A stretch of DNA of 64,000 bases from JBOGVA01 sp050692195 (GCA_050692195.1 JBOGVA010000056.1:1-64000), one strand, 5' to 3'. Positions 8,355 through 17,132 are shown, numbered from the stretch's first letter. The notes: a model not told the origin generated them from the sequence alone. Program-made: numbers and translations.

Positions 8355-8701
8355 GCAGCTCCCGCATCCAGCTCACCGGGATCCGAGCGGAGGGGCGGCA
8401 TGGCGCGAGTCCCGGCGAGAGAGACCGACCGCAGGAGTTCGTGGTGGACCTCGATGTCCAGGTCGAAGTGGCGGCAGACTCCCTGGCGGAGACGGCCGAT
8501 TACCGAGTGGTTGCCGACACCGCGAGGGCGGTCGTGAGCGGCAGGTCGCTGATCCTGCTGGAGTCCCTGGCCCAGGCGGTGGCGGAAGCGATCCAGGGGC
8601 TCGATTCGGTGCGCGTGGTGACCGTCGTCGTGCACAAACCTTCGGCCGCGGACAGGATGGGCGTGCGCGACGTCTCCGCTCGTTTCTCCCTTGGAGGCTG
8701 A
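8351..8701 (+). CDS. folB: Dihydroneopterin aldolase
   Basis: FolB cleaves dihydroneopterin to hydroxymethyl-dihydropterin and glycolaldehyde. The conserved opening IRAEGRHGASPGERDRPQEF, the VVDLDV strand, the central TADYR and the C-terminal KPSAADRMGVRDVS are all present in 116 residues. The catalytic lysine region, VVVHKP, is intact. GTG 8351 overlaps the PPOX stop. folK overlaps or follows immediately. It acts directly upstream of FolK. Confidence 0.9.
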   Translation: MSSSRIQLTGIRAEGRHGASPGERDRPQEFVVDLDVQVEVAADSLAETADYRVVADTARAVVSGRSLILLESLAQAVAEAIQGLDSVRVVTVVVHKPSAADRMGVRDVSARFSLGG

Positions 8702-8726
8702 CCAGACGGAGCGCGGGTCTCACGCC

Positions 8727-9248
8727 GTGACGCCGGGGGGCGCCGACGGTCGGGTCCGGGCGTTCCTCGGGCTGGGCTCGAACCTGGGGGATCGGCTGGG
8801 CAACCTGCAGGGGGCGGTCGACCTGCTGGCCCGGAGGGATGGCCTGGCCGTCGTCCGCTCTTCGCGCGTCTACGAGACGGAGCCGGTAGGCCCGGCCCAG
8901 CCCGATTACCTGAACGCCGTCCTGGAGGTGTCGACCTCCTTGTCGGCGGCGCAGCTTCTGGAGTGCTGCATGGCCGTGGAGGACGAGATGGGCAGGCAGC
9001 GCGGAGAGCGGTGGGGGCCTCGCGTGATCGACGTCGACCTTCTCACCTACGGGCGAGAGGAGATCGACGAACCCGGACTCCTGGTACCTCACCCAAGGAT
9101 GCACGAGCGGCTCTTCGTGCTCGCGCCACTGTTGGAGCTGGAGCCCGATCCCCACCTGCCCGCGGGCAGGCGCGTATCCTCCCTGCGGCTCGGACCCACC
9201 TCCTTCACCGCCGTCCGGCCGTTCGCCTCCGCCTTACGGGTTCCGTAG
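8727..9248 (+). CDS. folK: 6-hydroxymethyl-dihydropterin pyrophosphokinase
   Basis: HPPK transfers pyrophosphate from ATP to hydroxymethyl-dihydropterin, making the FolP substrate. FLGLGSNLGDRLGNL, YETEPVGPAQPDYLNAV and RWGPRVIDVDLLTYG are diagnostic. GTG 8727 gives 173 residues with the GLGSN block near the N-terminus. An in-frame TTG at 8691 overlaps folB and would add 12 residues. Neither has a convincing ribosome binding site, so the start is uncertain. The ALA- and Pro-rich C-terminal tail is poorly conserved. It ends the folate cluster. Confidence 0.91.
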   Translation: MTPGGADGRVRAFLGLGSNLGDRLGNLQGAVDLLARRDGLAVVRSSRVYETEPVGPAQPDYLNAVLEVSTSLSAAQLLECCMAVEDEMGRQRGERWGPRVIDVDLLTYGREEIDEPGLLVPHPRMHERLFVLAPLLELEPDPHLPAGRRVSSLRLGPTSFTAVRPFASALRVP

Positions 9249-9420
9249 GTCCTGGGCCTCACCCGCTCCAGGTCTAGGCCGTTCGGCCTGATCGTGCCGG
9301 CGGCGACGGTCTTTCGATCTGGATGCGGCATCACCCGCGGACCGGCAGGTTCCAGGTTCTTCGGGGGATCACTTCGAGCCTTCCGGGCGATGTTTCCTCC
9401 CCCCGTTCGTGTCACAACTG

Positions 9421-9452
9421 TGGCATGCAGGCGAAGGCCGGGTCGCCGAGCC
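9421..9452 (+). promoter_or_regulatory. 5-prime hairpin just before the subtilase ribosome binding site
   Basis: An outer stem TGGC/GCCA and an inner stem GGCGA/TCGCC with an 8-nt loop lie directly before the ribosome binding site GGGGAGG (9454-9460). This could be a translational control hairpin. It lacks the conserved core of any riboswitch class I know. The rest of the 9249-9465 interval holds a small AGGCC/GGCCT repeat near 9276 and no gene I can support. Confidence 0.3.
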
Positions 9453-9465
9453 AGGGGAGGTCCAT

Positions 9466-11166
9466 GTGACGGGTGAGCAAGTGAAGGCGGTCGCCACCCC
9501 GCCGACGGGCGTCAGGATCTTGGTCGGTCTGCTGACCGCGCTGACTCTCGTGGGCTGCAGTCTCGAGGTCGCCCCCAGCGTCTCAGTTCAGGTCAAGGCT
9601 CATCCCGCCCTTCTGCAAGACGCCGAAGACGGCGGTCGGGCAGCCTTCCCGCTGATCGTCCGAGAGTCCGATCCGTCAAGCCCCGACGCGGAAGGGGCGG
9701 TCGAGCGACTCGGAGGAACGGTCATCCACCAGCTCCCGATCGTGGGTGGCTTCTCCGCGCGGCTCCCGGGCGCATCGCTCCCCGGCCTTCTGAGCTCCCC
9801 GTCGGTCGCCCGGGTTTGGGGTGACGGCAGGGTCCACATGAGTGGCCACGACGACGAGGATCCGGACTCATGGACCGAGGCTTGGAAGAAGAGCATCCGG
9901 CTCCCCAGAGCGCGCAGGGGAGTGGACGGCTCGGGAGTGACGGTTGCGCTTCTGGACACGGGCATCACCCAGGTTGCCGACCTGGAGGACCGTGTGCTGG
10001 CCCGGGTGGACTTCACGCCCGATCAGGATGGCTACGACCGGTACGGCCACGGGACGCACATGGCCGGGATCATCGCAGGCGACGGGAGCCTCTCAGGCGG
10101 CACGCATGCAGGTGTTGCTCCAGGGGCCAGCCTGGTGTCGGTGAAGGTCGCATCGGCCGACGGAGCGACCGACGTGTCCGTCGTGATCGCCGGGATGCAG
10201 TGGATCCTGGCCCACCGATCCCAGTACGACATCCGGATCATGAACCTGTCGTTCGGGACGGACTCGACGCAGAGCTACCTGGTCGACCCACTCGACTTCG
10301 CGGTGGAGCAGATCTGGCTTGCCGGCATCTTCGTGGTGGTGGCGGCGGGCAACCGAGGACTCGCCGGCGTCTCCAAGCCCGCTGACGACCCATTCGTGGT
10401 GACGGTCGGGGCCGCGGATGTGGGCGACACCAAGGAGACCCGTGACGACGTGGTCGCGAGCTTCTCCGGCCGCGGGCCGACGCAGGATGCCGTGGCCAAG
10501 CCGGACCTCGTCGCCCCGGGCGTGGGGATCGTCTCCAACCGTGCCGCCGGAAGCACCCTGGACGGGCGATTCCCGGCAGCCCGGATCGGGGACGACTACT
10601 TCAGGGGCACCGGCACGTCCCAGGCTTCCGCCGTCGTCTCGGGGGTGGCCGCCCTCATGCTCGACGCCGAGCCGACGGCGACGCCCGACGTGCTCAAGGC
10701 GGCCCTCGTGGGTACGGCGGGTGGTCGGATCGCCAGGTTCGACGGAGCCGGGGCCGGCATGGTGGACGCGCAGGAGGCGGTCAAGCGCGCGGACACCGGT
10801 TTCTTCAGGAGGCACCCGGCCAATCGAGGTATCGTGCCGTCCACCGGCCTGGGGTCGCTCGAGTTGAGCCGTGGCTCGCTCCACGTCCGCGCCGACCTGG
10901 ACGGCGACGACGTCATGGACGTCGTGAGCGGAGAGATCGACGTCCTCGGAAACCCATGGTCTCCGAGCTCCTGGCTGGCCCCCTGGTCGGCGAACTCGTG
11001 GTCCATGTACGTGTCCGTGGCCGAGGGATGGGGTGGCAACTCCTGGAGCGGCGATTCCTGGAGCGGCGATTCCTGGAGCGGGAACTCCTGGAACGGTAAC
11101 TCCTGGGGTGTGGCCGAGCTCGGCCTGGACACCCTGGTCTTGCGGTACGGGAACTCCTGGAGCTGA
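9466..11166 (+). CDS. Subtilisin-family serine protease lipoprotein with Ser-Trp repeat tail
   Basis: A 566-residue S8 peptidase. GTG 9466 follows GGGGAGG with 5 nt spacing, which decides the start. The N-terminus carries a hydrophobic leader with lipobox LVGC (Cys31), so surface anchoring is likely. An inhibitor-I9-like propeptide region follows. The triad is Asp164 (LLDTGI), His195 (GHGTH) and Ser385 (GTSQAS). The C-terminus contains an FG-GAP-like DLDGDDVMDVV patch. After that comes a tail of five 5-residue units (GGNSW, SGDSW, SGDSW, SGNSW, NGNSW; residues 523-547) and a final GNSWS. The stop lies 6 nt before a histidine kinase gene, so the two are co-transcribed. The tail may bind cell envelope or be a processing substrate. 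That is inference. Confidence 0.9.
   Translation: MTGEQVKAVATPPTGVRILVGLLTALTLVGCSLEVAPSVSVQVKAHPALLQDAEDGGRAAFPLIVRESDPSSPDAEGAVERLGGTVIHQLPIVGGFSARLPGASLPGLLSSPSVARVWGDGRVHMSGHDDEDPDSWTEAWKKSIRLPRARRGVDGSGVTVALLDTGITQVADLEDRVLARVDFTPDQDGYDRYGHGTHMAGIIAGDGSLSGGTHAGVAPGASLVSVKVASADGATDVSVVIAGMQWILAHRSQYDIRIMNLSFGTDSTQSYLVDPLDFAVEQIWLAGIFVVVAAGNRGLAGVSKPADDPFVVTVGAADVGDTKETRDDVVASFSGRGPTQDAVAKPDLVAPGVGIVSNRAAGSTLDGRFPAARIGDDYFRGTGTSQASAVVSGVAALMLDAEPTATPDVLKAALVGTAGGRIARFDGAGAGMVDAQEAVKRADTGFFRRHPANRGIVPSTGLGSLELSRGSLHVRADLDGDDVMDVVSGEIDVLGNPWSPSSWLAPWSANSWSMYVSVAEGWGGNSWSGDSWSGDSWSGNSWNGNSWGVAELGLDTLVLRYGNSWS
11032..11106 (+). repeat. Five 15-bp tandem repeats encoding [S/G/N]-G-[D/N]-S-W
   Basis: Five in-register 15-nt units each end in TCCTGG (Ser-Trp). 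Two of them, 11047-11061 and 11062-11076, are identical. The others differ at the Asp/Asn codon and at the first residue. Further, irregular Ser-Trp pairs lie on both sides (PSSW, ANSW, GNSWS). The unit length is constant at the protein level, so the array probably grew by slippage under selection for the motif. Confidence 0.9.
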
Positions 11167-11172
11167 CGGGCA

Positions 11173-12936
11173 ATGGAGAGCAACCGTTCACTTCCGATGT
11201 CGGCCCGCTTCCTCATCGTGTCGATGGCGGCCGTCGGCGTGGCCATCGTCGCGAGCCGGCTTCCCGATGTCGCGCAGTGGGATCGAGCGGATCTGCTGGC
11301 GTGGGCGGCGCTCGCGGCGACCATCGCCGTCACCGAGCAGTTCCCCATCCCACTTCGCCACCGCACCGAGACCCTCAACTTCTCGATGACCGAGGCCGTG
11401 TGGGTGGGGGCGCTGATCCTGGCCCGGCCCAGCGCCCTCACCCTCGCCGTGGCGGTGGGGTTGCTGGTGGGACAGCTCATCAGGCGGTGGGCCCCCTACA
11501 AAGTCGCCTTCAACGTGGGTCAGTTCCTGCTGGCCCTGACCGTCGCCCAGCTCGTCTACGACGCGATGAAGTCGGGGGGCACCCTCCACCCCAGGGCCTG
11601 GATGGCGGCCGCGGTGGCCATGGCGTGCTATGCGGTGGTCAACGCAGGACTCGTCGCCCTGATCATCTCTCGGGTCGAGCGGAAGTCCTTCAGGGAGGTG
11701 CTCGTTCCTCCGCTGCGGGTGAACGCCCTTCACTACGCCGCGAACACGGCCATCGGCCTCGAAGGCGCGGTCGTCTGGGCGGTCAGCCCGCTCGGGCTAC
11801 CCTTGCTGGTGATCCCGTTGATCCTGGCCTACGTGGCCTACCGGACCCTGGTACGAAGCCTGCGCGAAGGAGACCGCGTCCGGAACCTGATCATCGAGAA
11901 CGCCTCGGACGGGATCCTCCTCACCTCTTTGGACTACACCATCCTGTCGTGGAACCCCGCGATGGAGCGGATCACCGGCTTTCCAAAGGACGAGGCGATC
12001 GGAGGAAACTGGAGAGACGTGCTGTGCTTGAGCGAGTCCAATGGGGATGCCCCCGAGCGCTCGGGTAACGGGCACGGGCCGCAGGCGGGCACGAGCGCAC
12101 GGATCCTCAGGAAGAACGGCACCGAGGGCTGGATCCAGTACTCGTCCAACACCATGAGCTCGCGAGACGGCAAGGTCAGCGCCATGGTCCTGGTCGTCCA
12201 CGACGTGACCGCCGAGCGCGAAGCGGATCAGCTCAAGTCGGACTTCGTGGCCACCATCTCCCACGAGCTACGAACACCCCTCACCCCGCTGAAGGGCTTC
12301 CTGTCCACCTTGCTCCAGGGCACCGTGGATGCCTCGGAGGAGGCGAGACAGGAGTACTACCAGATCATGCTGAAGCAGACGAACCGACTGGAGCGCTTGA
12401 TCACCGACCTGCTGGAGGTCTCGCGGGTCGAGTCCGCGGAACCCCTGATCGACTGTCACCCGGTGGAGCTCTCCGCTCCTATCTCCGAGCATATCCGCGC
12501 GTTCCTGGACCAGCACCCCGGCCGCATCATCCGGATGCACGTGCCTGCGCGTCCCATCATGGTGCAGGCTGACCCTTCTCCCCTGGGCCTGGTGGTGAGC
12601 AATCTCATCTCCAACGCTCTGAAGTACTCGCCACCGGACGCCCCGGTGGAGGTGACCGTGGCGGTCGGCCAGGACCGGGCGATCATCTCCGTGCACGACC
12701 AAGGGGACGGCATCCCGCTGATCGAGCAGGGCAGGATCTTCGACCGCTTCTACCAGGTGGAGAGCGGGCACACCCGGAGCACCGGTGGGGCGGGACTGGG
12801 GCTGTACATCGCCAGGCGGCTGGTGGAGGCGATGTCGGGCCGGCTGTGGGTCGACTCCGAGCCGGGCCGCGGGTCCACCTTCTCCTTCAGCCTTCCCCTG
12901 GCACAGGAACGGTCCGCAACTCGCGTCGCGGTCTAG
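11173..12936 (+). CDS. Membrane PAS-domain sensor histidine kinase
   Basis: The 587-residue protein has about seven N-terminal TM helices (to about residue 225) forming a MASE-like membrane sensor. A PAS domain follows (about 235-345; IIENASDGILLTSLDYTILSW). The HisKA domain has its phospho-acceptor at His364 (TISHELRTP). The HATPase domain shows NLISNALKYSP and GLGLYIARRLVEAMSG. It should autophosphorylate in response to a membrane signal. No response regulator gene is adjacent, so its partner is unknown. It follows the subtilase stop by 6 nt. This layout suggests the protease and the kinase serve one envelope process. Confidence 0.9.
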   Translation: MESNRSLPMSARFLIVSMAAVGVAIVASRLPDVAQWDRADLLAWAALAATIAVTEQFPIPLRHRTETLNFSMTEAVWVGALILARPSALTLAVAVGLLVGQLIRRWAPYKVAFNVGQFLLALTVAQLVYDAMKSGGTLHPRAWMAAAVAMACYAVVNAGLVALIISRVERKSFREVLVPPLRVNALHYAANTAIGLEGAVVWAVSPLGLPLLVIPLILAYVAYRTLVRSLREGDRVRNLIIENASDGILLTSLDYTILSWNPAMERITGFPKDEAIGGNWRDVLCLSESNGDAPERSGNGHGPQAGTSARILRKNGTEGWIQYSSNTMSSRDGKVSAMVLVVHDVTAEREADQLKSDFVATISHELRTPLTPLKGFLSTLLQGTVDASEEARQEYYQIMLKQTNRLERLITDLLEVSRVESAEPLIDCHPVELSAPISEHIRAFLDQHPGRIIRMHVPARPIMVQADPSPLGLVVSNLISNALKYSPPDAPVEVTVAVGQDRAIISVHDQGDGIPLIEQGRIFDRFYQVESGHTRSTGGAGLGLYIARRLVEAMSGRLWVDSEPGRGSTFSFSLPLAQERSATRVAV

Positions 12937-12997
12937 ACGCCACCCGTCGCCGCTCGCCCCGATCCCAGCTTCCGACGGCGCCGACGGGCGCGGTGGC

Positions 12998-13003
12998 TAT
13001 ACT
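12998..13003 (+). promoter_or_regulatory. Possible -10 box upstream of the DUF2520 gene
   Basis: TATACT in a GC-rich gap between the histidine kinase and the DUF2520 gene. No good -35 is visible at 16-18 bp. If it is used, the transcript has a leader of roughly 70 nt before GTG 13083. Confidence 0.35.
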
Positions 13004-13082
13004 CGGCCGTCCGGTATCCGACCTGACACGAGGACCCGGAACGATCGATGCGAACCGTGCTCTCACGGCCCGCCCGACCTCG

Positions 13083-13949
13083 GTGGCCATCATCGGGGCG
13101 GGCAGGGTGGCCACCGCCCTCGCCGTCCTGCTCGAGCGAGCCGGTCACCGCGTGGTGGCCGCCAGCGGACGCGAGCGAACCAGGGACCGCGTCACCCGCT
13201 ACCTGACGTCCACCCGTTTCCTTCCCGCCGAGGTGTCGCACCAGGCGGCCCGGGCCGGAACCGTGGTCATCCTGGGCGTACCGGACGACCTGATCGCCGG
13301 CGTTTGCGCCGAGATGGCGGGGATGGGAGCGTTCCTTCCCAGCCACCACGTCTTGCACCTGTCGGGATCCGTGGGGCTGGAGGCGCTGGCGCCGGCGCGA
13401 GAGCTGGGCGCAGAGGTGCTCTCCTTGCATCCTCTTCAGGCCTTCCCGAGCGTCTCCGACGGGGTCGAGCGATTACCTGGCAGCGCCATCGCCGTGACCG
13501 CCGAGGTGGAGTCCGGCTTCACCCTGGGTGAGGCGCTCGCCCGAGACGTCGGAGGGAGGCCGTTCCGCCTTCGTGATGAGGTGAAGCCTCTTTACCACGC
13601 CGCAGCCGTCTTCTGCTCGAACTACCTGGTGGTGGTGGAGGCCATGGCCGAGCGCCTCTTTCGCCTGGCGGGACTGGAGGAGCCGCTCCCGTTGTTCTCC
13701 CCCCTTGCTCGGTCGACCCTCGAGGCGACGCTCACCCGCGGTCCCGGGGAGGCCTTGACGGGACCGGCGGTCCGCGGAGACGTCGGGACCATCGCCCGGA
13801 ACCTGGAGGCCCTGGCCGTCCGTGCTCCCTCCGCCGTGCCGCCGTACGTGGCGCTGGCCTCCGCGGCCGCCGGCCTGGCCTTCGAGCGCGGGCGCCTCTC
13901 GCCGGATGACATGGAGAGGTTGGACGAGGTGCTGAAGCGGTGGAGGTGA
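13083..13949 (+). CDS. Rossmann-fold DUF2520 protein (ketopantoate-reductase-like)
   Basis: The protein opens with VAIIGAGRVATALAV, a nucleotide-binding GxGxxA/G Rossmann motif. It continues with SVGLEALAPARELG and the C-terminal helical DUF2520 region (LYHAAAVFCSNYLVVV). This arrangement resembles dinucleotide-dependent reductases of the ProC/ketopantoate-reductase group. The gene overlaps panC by 10 nt. A role as the ketopantoate reductase of pantothenate synthesis is therefore plausible but unproven. GTG 13083 places the Rossmann strand at the N-terminus, giving 288 residues. Longer in-frame starts exist but add low-complexity sequence. Confidence 0.8.
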   Translation: MAIIGAGRVATALAVLLERAGHRVVAASGRERTRDRVTRYLTSTRFLPAEVSHQAARAGTVVILGVPDDLIAGVCAEMAGMGAFLPSHHVLHLSGSVGLEALAPARELGAEVLSLHPLQAFPSVSDGVERLPGSAIAVTAEVESGFTLGEALARDVGGRPFRLRDEVKPLYHAAAVFCSNYLVVVEAMAERLFRLAGLEEPLPLFSPLARSTLEATLTRGPGEALTGPAVRGDVGTIARNLEALAVRAPSAVPPYVALASAAAGLAFERGRLSPDDMERLDEVLKRWR

Positions 13950-14836
13950 CCACGTCCGCGCAGCGATTCCGGGAGGCGGCGGACGAAGCCAGAGGCCGAG
14001 GGCGGGACCTTGGGTTCGTCCCCACGATGGGCGCGCTTCATCAGGGCCACGGCCGGCTCCTCAAGAGCGCCCGGGACGAGTGTGGGTTCGTGGCGATGTC
14101 CATCTTCGTGAACCCCTTTCAGTTCGACTCCCAGGGCGACCTCGACACCTATCCGCGCAGGCTCCAGGCCGACAGCGCGGTGGGCGCCGCGCTCGGGTGC
14201 GACCTCGTGTTCGCCCCCGCAGAGGCCGAGATGTACCCTGCCGGCCGGTCGGAGGTCACCGTCGACCCCGGCCCGCTGGGCGACCGCCTGGAGGGGCGGT
14301 CCCGGCCCGGACACTTCCGGGGTGTCCTCACCGTGGTTGCCAAGCTGTTCAGCCTGGCCGGCCCGTGCCGGGCCTATTTTGGAGAGAAGGACGCCCAGCA
14401 GCTCGCGTTGGTGCGGCGGATGGTGGATGACCTGAACGCCCCCGTGACGGTGGTGGGGTGTCCCACCGTGCGCGAGATCGATGGCCTGGCCCTGTCCTCA
14501 CGCAACATGCTGCTGCCTCCGGAGGAGCGCCGCGCGGCGCCCGTCCTGTTCGAGGCCCTGTCGACCGCCGCCGGGTTGGTGCGGAAAGGAGAGCGCGGTG
14601 CCGACGTCATCCGGGCGACCATCGCCAGGCAGATCGGGGCGGAGCCGCTGGCCCGGCTGGATTACGTTGCCGTCGTGGACGATTCGAGCTGGGAGGAAGC
14701 CGCGGTGATCGAGGGGCCTGCCCGTGCCCTGGTGGCGGCGCGCTTCGGCGCCGTCAGGCTCATCGACAACCTGGTCCTACCGTGGGACGCGGGCGAGAGC
14801 AGGCACAATACGGGCGAGTCGCGAGGAGCCACTTGA
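13940..14836 (+). CDS. panC: Pantothenate synthetase
   Basis: PanC joins pantoate and beta-alanine via a pantoyl-adenylate. GFVPTMGALHQGHGRLLK contains the HxGH motif. SIFVNPFQF, YFGEKDAQQL and the KMSKS-like LSSRNMLL block are also present. The length of 298 residues is normal. GTG 13940 overlaps the DUF2520 stop. The panC stop overlaps the coaX ATG (TGATG). The run DUF2520-panC-coaX-lysS is one coupled operon leading toward coenzyme A. Confidence 0.94.
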   Translation: MEVTTSAQRFREAADEARGRGRDLGFVPTMGALHQGHGRLLKSARDECGFVAMSIFVNPFQFDSQGDLDTYPRRLQADSAVGAALGCDLVFAPAEAEMYPAGRSEVTVDPGPLGDRLEGRSRPGHFRGVLTVVAKLFSLAGPCRAYFGEKDAQQLALVRRMVDDLNAPVTVVGCPTVREIDGLALSSRNMLLPPEERRAAPVLFEALSTAAGLVRKGERGADVIRATIARQIGAEPLARLDYVAVVDDSSWEEAAVIEGPARALVAARFGAVRLIDNLVLPWDAGESRHNTGESRGAT

Positions 14837-15615
14837 TGCTGTTGGCGGTCGACGTGGGCAATACGCAAACGATGCTGGGCGTCTTCGACGGTGATCGCCT
14901 CGCCTCGCACTGGCGGATTGCCACGCGGCGAGAACGGACCGCGGACGAGCTGGCGCTGCTGTTCGGCGGGTTCCTCCAACAGGAGAGCCTCTCGTTCTCG
15001 AAGCAGATCACGGGGGTGGTCATCGCGAGCGTGGTTCCCGACCAGACCCAGGCGCTGCGCGAGATGGTGCGCGACTATTTCCACTTCTCTCCCGTGATCG
15101 TGGAGCCAGGGATAAGGACGGGGATCCCCATCCTGACCGACAACCCGAAGGAGGTTGGCGCCGACCGCATCGTGAATGCGCTGGCGGCGTTCTCCAGATA
15201 CGGCGGTCCATGCATCGTGGTGGACTTCGGGACGGCCACCACCTACGACGCGGTCTCGGGGGATGGGGAGTACCTGGGGGGGGCCATCGCCCCCGGGATC
15301 CAGGTCTCCGGGGCCGCTCTGTTCGCCGCTGCCGCTCGCCTGCCTCGCGTGGAGATCAGGGTCCCCCGCTCCGTTATCGGCAAGAACACAGTGGAGAGCG
15401 TGCAGTCGGGCCTTCTGTTCGGCACTGCCGCGGAGGTGGACGGGATCGTGGAGCGTATGCAGAAGGAGCTCGGAGGGGGAGCCACCGTTGTGGCGACGGG
15501 GGGGCTGGCCGAGCCGGTCGTGTCCGCCTGTCACACTGTCCAGCACCACGAGCCCTGGCTCACCTTGGAGGGGCTGCGGCTCGTCTTCGAGAAGAACACC
15601 ACCCGGGATGACTGA
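14836..15615 (+). CDS. coaX: Type III pantothenate kinase
   Basis: CoaX phosphorylates pantothenate, the first committed step of coenzyme A synthesis. The opening MLLAVDVGNTQTMLGVF phosphate-binding loop, VVDFGTATTYDAV and the GGAIAPGIQVSGAAL block are diagnostic of the ASKHA-fold type III enzyme. ATG 14836 overlaps the panC stop and gives 259 residues. The last 8 nt overlap the lysS start. Substrate flow from PanC to CoaX matches the gene order. Confidence 0.94.
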   Translation: MLLAVDVGNTQTMLGVFDGDRLASHWRIATRRERTADELALLFGGFLQQESLSFSKQITGVVIASVVPDQTQALREMVRDYFHFSPVIVEPGIRTGIPILTDNPKEVGADRIVNALAAFSRYGGPCIVVDFGTATTYDAVSGDGEYLGGAIAPGIQVSGAALFAAAARLPRVEIRVPRSVIGKNTVESVQSGLLFGTAAEVDGIVERMQKELGGGATVVATGGLAEPVVSACHTVQHHEPWLTLEGLRLVFEKNTTRDD

Positions 15616-17116
15616 GCTGTCACCAAGCAAGCCGACAGTCGCGATGCGACAAAAGCTCGTGCGGCTCCGCAGCCTGGGGACTGAGCCGTTTGCACTTCGC
15701 TTCAAGCGCGCTCGGCCGGTTCACCACATCAAGCGCAAATTCGAGCATCTGATCCCTGGACAAGAAGATTCAAGCCGAATACGAGTGGCGGGCCGAATCC
15801 GCCAGATTAGGCTCCATGGCCGCCTCGCATTCGCGACGTTGCAGGATTCAAGTGAAGCTATTCAGCTTGTCTTCGAGGATTCATTCCTTCTCTCGCGAAC
15901 ACCACGCTCGATACGCCGGCCCACCAAGGAGATTACGGAACTGCTCGATATCGGCGACATTGTGGGCGCGGATGGGGCGCCCATCCGAACCCGAAAGGGT
16001 GAGCTCTCAGTCAAGGTCCACAAGTTGACCCTGCTGACCAAGGCCCTCCGGCCGCTGCCCGAGAAGTGGCACGGCCTGCGCGACCCCGAGGCGAAGCAGC
16101 GCCGGCGCTACCTGGACCTGGCCTCGAGCCTGGAGAGCCGTCACGTCGTGTGGGTCCGGGCCAAGGTGCTCAAGGCGTTTCGGCGGATCCTCGAGGAGCG
16201 GGGGTTCGTGGAGGTCGAGACCCCTGTCCTTCAGGTGACCGCAGGCGGAGCCCTGGCTCGGCCCTTCACGACGCGCCATCACGTTCTGGACATCTCTCTC
16301 TATCTCAGGGTGGCCCCGGAGCTGTATCTCAAGCGGCTCCTGGTGGGAGGCCTGGAACGCGTCTACGAGATCGGGCGGAACTTCCGAAACGAGGGGATCG
16401 ACCGGGACCACAACCCCGAGTTCACGATGCTCGAGGCCTATCAGGCCTACGGCGATTACGAGGACATGATGGACCTCGCCGAGACGCTGATCCGAGAAGC
16501 AGCGCTTGCGGTCCGCGGGTCGCTCCGATTCGAGTATCGGGGACGCCCGCTCGATCTGGAACCCTCGTGGCGACGGGCGTCCTTGCTCGATCTCCTCTCG
16601 GAGGTGCTCGGCGAAGCGGTCGAGCTCGATCAGCGGAGCCTGGAGTCCGCGGCCGCGCGACACGGGCTCGAGGTGGATCCGGCCTGGGGTCCGGGGAAGA
16701 TCGCGCTGGAGTTGTACGAGAAGAGGGTGGAGAGGACCGTGTGGGACCCCACGTTCGTGATCGATTTCCCTCGCGAGGTGTCGCCGCTGGCCCGGGCCCA
16801 CCGGTCGAAACCAGGCCTGACCGAGCAGTTCGACCTGGTCATCGCGGGCATGGAGATGGGACCGGCCTACTCGGAGCTGACCGACCCCGACGAGCAGCGG
16901 GATCGGTTCCTGGCCCAGCAGGATCTCAGGCGGCGAGGCGACGAGGAGGCCCACCCCCTGGACGAGGACTTCCTGGAGGCCCTGGAGCACGGCATGCCGC
17001 CCGCGGGGGGAATCGGGATCGGTGTCGACCGGGTGACGATGATCCTGGCGGACGAGCCTTCGATCCGGGACGTCATCCTCTTCCCCCACCTCCGCCCGGA
17101 AACCGGCAAGGCTTGA
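15608..17116 (+). CDS. lysS: Lysyl-tRNA synthetase, class II
   Basis: This 502-residue class II enzyme charges tRNA-Lys. The N-terminal OB-fold contains RVAGRIRQIRLHGRLAFATL. The catalytic core has motif 1 (VEVETPVLQ), motif 2 (EIGRNFRNEGIDRDHNPEFT) and motif 3 (GIGIGVDRVTMIL). ATG 15608 overlaps the coaX stop. The first 400 bases or so are visibly less GC-rich and use codons such as GAT, ATT and AAA. From about 16030 the gene returns to local composition. This suggests that the anticodon-binding part was replaced by recombination, or that it is under different selection. Confidence 0.94.
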   Translation: MTELSPSKPTVAMRQKLVRLRSLGTEPFALRFKRARPVHHIKRKFEHLIPGQEDSSRIRVAGRIRQIRLHGRLAFATLQDSSEAIQLVFEDSFLLSRTPRSIRRPTKEITELLDIGDIVGADGAPIRTRKGELSVKVHKLTLLTKALRPLPEKWHGLRDPEAKQRRRYLDLASSLESRHVVWVRAKVLKAFRRILEERGFVEVETPVLQVTAGGALARPFTTRHHVLDISLYLRVAPELYLKRLLVGGLERVYEIGRNFRNEGIDRDHNPEFTMLEAYQAYGDYEDMMDLAETLIREAALAVRGSLRFEYRGRPLDLEPSWRRASLLDLLSEVLGEAVELDQRSLESAAARHGLEVDPAWGPGKIALELYEKRVERTVWDPTFVIDFPREVSPLARAHRSKPGLTEQFDLVIAGMEMGPAYSELTDPDEQRDRFLAQQDLRRRGDEEAHPLDEDFLEALEHGMPPAGGIGIGVDRVTMILADEPSIRDVILFPHLRPETGKA

Positions 17117-17126
17117 GGTCCGTCGG

Positions 17127-17132
17127 TATCTT
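17127..17132 (+). promoter_or_regulatory. Putative -10 for a leaderless lipoprotein mRNA
   Basis: TATCTT lies 6 nt before ATG 17139. If used, transcription starts at the initiator codon. This would favour ATG 17139 over the in-frame GTG at 17136. Confidence 0.4.

Noticed and set aside
9421..9465. Possible cyclic-di-GMP riboswitch before the subtilase gene
   Set aside because: The hairpin is real, but the two conserved GCAAA-type core segments of the GEMM class are absent and the region is too short.
11032..11106. CRISPR-like array
   Set aside because: The 15-bp units are contiguous, without spacers, in frame inside a protease gene, and encode a repeated peptide. No CRISPR array was seen anywhere in the window.
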